Below the pieces are notes generated by a model. The model had not been told where the DNA came from. It saw nothing but the letters and a program-made list of their open reading frames with translations, and ran no database searches. Shown piece by piece: positions 28,792-30,296 of a DNA stretch of 30,296 bases (the first letter of the stretch is position 1; every line of letters begins with the position of its first letter). This DNA is from a virus: positions 1 to 30,296 of IMG/VR virus record IMGVR_UViG_3300037485_000275. One strand, written 5' to 3'. The translations under genes were made by a program, and so were the position numbers.

Positions 28792-29358
28792 ATGAGCGAC
28801 GATCCAAACGAAAAGCTAAAGCGTGACTATGTTGACGAGCGAGCTGATAAGGCGGCTTGGTTTCTTGAAGTAAAGGAACGGGCCAAGCACCAGCACGGCA
28901 ACACGGTTGAACATTACGCCCCGAACAAGGCGGCTCTGGCCTTATGGCTATCTGCACAGGGGGCCAGGCTATCGGACATCAAGAACAAGACTGGACTCTC
29001 GCGTGAGATCATCCGTGGGCTTGAGTGGAGGCACAGCGACACCCTAGAGACAAAGCGCAAGGAGTTTTCAATGCGGTATGCTATTGCCGCGCAGGAGTAC
29101 ACCGACTTGCTATTTGAGCGATCCCAACAACTGTTTGACAACCCCGACGAGCTGGCGAAGATTAGCCCAGATAAGTTGGCCGTCACGGTGGGTATCCTTA
29201 CGGACAAGGCGGCACAGCTTACAGGCATGGCTACCACGGTCGTCGAGCACCGCAAAGGTCCAAGCCTTGATGACGCAGCCAAGATGATTGCTGACGCTAA
29301 AGCTCGCATCGCAAACAAAGTCAAAGAAAGCGCAGTCGAAGCCGAGATAATCGCATGA
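28792..29358 (+). CDS. terS: Terminase small subunit
   Basis: A 188-residue protein. Residues about 46-80 form an HTH (KAALALWLSAQGARLSDIKN, TGLSREIIRGLEWRH) for pac/cos recognition; the middle is helical (oligomerisation), and the C-terminal SPDKLAVTVGILTDKAAQLT segment is common in TerS proteins. It would select the phage DNA for packaging. ATG at 28792 is chosen over a GTG at 28777. The large subunit is not in the window and probably lies right of the cut edge, after the HNH gene. Confidence 0.72.
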   Translation: MSDDPNEKLKRDYVDERADKAAWFLEVKERAKHQHGNTVEHYAPNKAALALWLSAQGARLSDIKNKTGLSREIIRGLEWRHSDTLETKRKEFSMRYAIAAQEYTDLLFERSQQLFDNPDELAKISPDKLAVTVGILTDKAAQLTGMATTVVEHRKGPSLDDAAKMIADAKARIANKVKESAVEAEIIA

Positions 29359-29723
29359 TACAGGAACCAGAATCAAGGTTTGTTGATTACATCTCTCACA
29401 TGGGCGATGTGCCTTATCGATTTGTAGTCGATCATGACGGAAAAGAACACAAGTGCCGTACGCTTGTTTATGCTTCCTACTTGGCGGAAAAACTCGACGC
29501 TAACATCTGGTCAATAGAGCAATGTAGATTTATTGATCCATACATTGGAAGATGTAGATACTGCAAAAAACACAAGGAACTTCACTTTGTGGATGGCAAC
29601 CGAGGATCACTTCCTCCAGAGGATGATTCATTTGGATGCCACGAATGTGGGAGCGTGTATCGGATAATCGACATCCTAATGGAAACAGGAGCGTACAAGG
29701 TTGACGAACCTAAAGGGTCCTGA
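29355..29723 (+). CDS. Hypothetical zinc-ribbon protein, 122 aa
   Basis: Two CxxC pairs (CRYC, Cys67-Cys70; CHEC, Cys95-Cys98) 24 residues apart suggest a zinc ribbon. An N-terminal beta-rich part (PYRFVVDHDGKEHKCRTLVY) precedes it. The ATG overlaps the terminase small subunit stop, so it is co-translated. Likely a nucleic-acid or protein-binding accessory factor; the exact role is unknown. Confidence 0.58.
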   Translation: MIQEPESRFVDYISHMGDVPYRFVVDHDGKEHKCRTLVYASYLAEKLDANIWSIEQCRFIDPYIGRCRYCKKHKELHFVDGNRGSLPPEDDSFGCHECGSVYRIIDILMETGAYKVDEPKGS

Positions 29724-29732
29724 TAAAAAACA

Positions 29733-29765
29733 AGCGTCGACTGGATATGCAGTCCAGAAGACGCT
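29733..29765 (+). promoter_or_regulatory. Hairpin between the zinc-ribbon gene and the HNH gene
   Basis: AGCGTC (29733-29738) pairs with GACGCT (29760-29765), and CTGGA (29741-29745) with TCCAG (29753-29757), around a 7-base loop with a 2-base internal mismatch. No T-tract follows. It may limit read-through into the inserted HNH gene or be a processing site. Confidence 0.4.
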
Positions 29766-29787
29766 CTAACACAATACATAAACTACT

Positions 29788-30296
29788 ATGAAAAGTGCTG
29801 AAAAGAAAAAGCCAGAGCAGATGCTCGATGTCAAGGAAATATCTCAATATCTGGATTACTTGCCAGAAACTGGGGATTTTATCTGGAAGGTTAAAACAAA
29901 AACCAACAAAGTCGGGAATATTGCTGGAAACACGAATTGGCGTGGATACACTTCAATTTGGATAAATGGAATGCAATATTACGCCCATCGTCTTGCTTGG
30001 GCTTTACACTATGGTTCTTGGCCTAATTGTGACATTGACCACATTAACGAGAATAAATCCGACAATAGGATTTGCAATCTTAGGCACGCGAACAGATCGC
30101 AAAACATGTTTAATAGAGGCAAGAACAAAAATAACACCTCTGGATTCAAGGGCGTAGCATTTTGTAAAGACACTGGTAGATGGAGAGCGCAAATAAGCAT
30201 TTATAAAAAATCCATAAAGATTGGGAGGTTCGATACAAAGGAAGAAGCCTCTCGTGCTTATTTAGAAAAAGCCAAAGAGCTGAGAGGAGAGTTTGC
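29788..30296 (+). CDS. HNH endonuclease with AP2 DNA-binding domain (3' end cut by window)
   Basis: At least 169 residues, open to the edge. HRLAWALHYG and CDIDHINENKSDNRICNLR (His67, Asp84, His85, Asn93) form the HNH core, and SGFKGVAFCKDTGRWRA through YKKSIKIGRFDTKEEASRAY (about 118-158) is an AP2 domain, the usual architecture of phage HNH homing endonucleases. It stands right after the terminase small subunit, the typical insertion place between terminase genes. Leader ACACAATACATAAACTACT is A/C-rich. Confidence 0.82.
   Translation, partial: MKSAEKKKPEQMLDVKEISQYLDYLPETGDFIWKVKTKTNKVGNIAGNTNWRGYTSIWINGMQYYAHRLAWALHYGSWPNCDIDHINENKSDNRICNLRHANRSQNMFNRGKNKNNTSGFKGVAFCKDTGRWRAQISIYKKSIKIGRFDTKEEASRAYLEKAKELRGEF

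Noticed and set aside
29733-29765. tRNA-like hairpin
   Set aside because: Only one imperfect stem-loop; no cloverleaf, no anticodon arm and no CCA end. I saw no tRNA or rRNA gene in the window.

Overview
This window looks like most of the genome of a tailed bacteriophage with a short, podovirus-type tail. It carries a SU10/DUF5309-type major capsid protein, a scaffold-like protein, a head-tail adaptor candidate, a P22 gp10-like tail nozzle and a row of three virion proteins ending in very large ejection-type proteins. It also has a lysis cassette and a terminase small subunit. I see no tail tube, sheath or tape-measure gene, and no integrase, CI-like repressor, tRNA or rRNA. The host cannot be named from sequence alone. 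Almost no gene has a Shine-Dalgarno sequence; start codons are instead preceded by A/C-rich, AAC/CAA-type leaders, which points to a host group that uses SD poorly (for example Bacteroidota or a similar lineage; inference only).

Layout. (1) 1-7925, plus strand: scaffold (cut at the left edge), major capsid protein, a probable decoration protein, a strong intrinsic terminator, head-tail adaptor, a LamG-like receptor-binding protein, two tiny membrane proteins (holin candidates), an M15 endolysin, a 99-residue HExxH protein, an HNH endonuclease, a calcineurin-like phosphoesterase and two small genes. (2) 7930-7979: a GC-rich hairpin between two converging gene blocks. (3) 8021-17878, minus strand: a tightly packed early operon of about 33 genes, many coupled by ATGA overlaps. 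It encodes a RecT-like annealase, a RecE-like PD-(D/E)XK nuclease, an SSB-like protein, a RuvC-like resolvase, a Mom-like DNA-modification protein, a DnaA domain-IV protein and a DnaC-like helicase loader, plus small HTH, RHH, zinc-ribbon, coiled-coil and single-pass membrane proteins. (4) 17879-18941: about 1.06 kb without convincing genes, with divergent promoter candidates, DnaA-box-like motifs, short direct repeats and palindromes; this is the best candidate for the replication origin and control region. (5) 18942-29723, plus strand: small protein, tail nozzle, C1q-like fibre, a conserved small protein, a virion protein ending in a peptidase S74-like chaperone domain, two ejection proteins (one with a 3D/double-psi-barrel-like domain), terminase small subunit and a zinc-ribbon protein. 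(6) 29788-30296: an HNH-AP2 endonuclease cut by the right edge.

How it fits together. The right end (terminase small subunit) would lead into terminase large subunit and portal, and the left end starts in the scaffold gene that normally follows the portal. The window therefore looks like a circular or terminally redundant genome opened at an arbitrary point, with the TerL-portal stretch outside. The early operon has recombination and origin-recognition/helicase-loading functions but no DNA polymerase, primase or replicative helicase, so replication probably recruits the host replisome at the 17.9-18.9 kb region. The Mom-like protein suggests the DNA is modified against host restriction.
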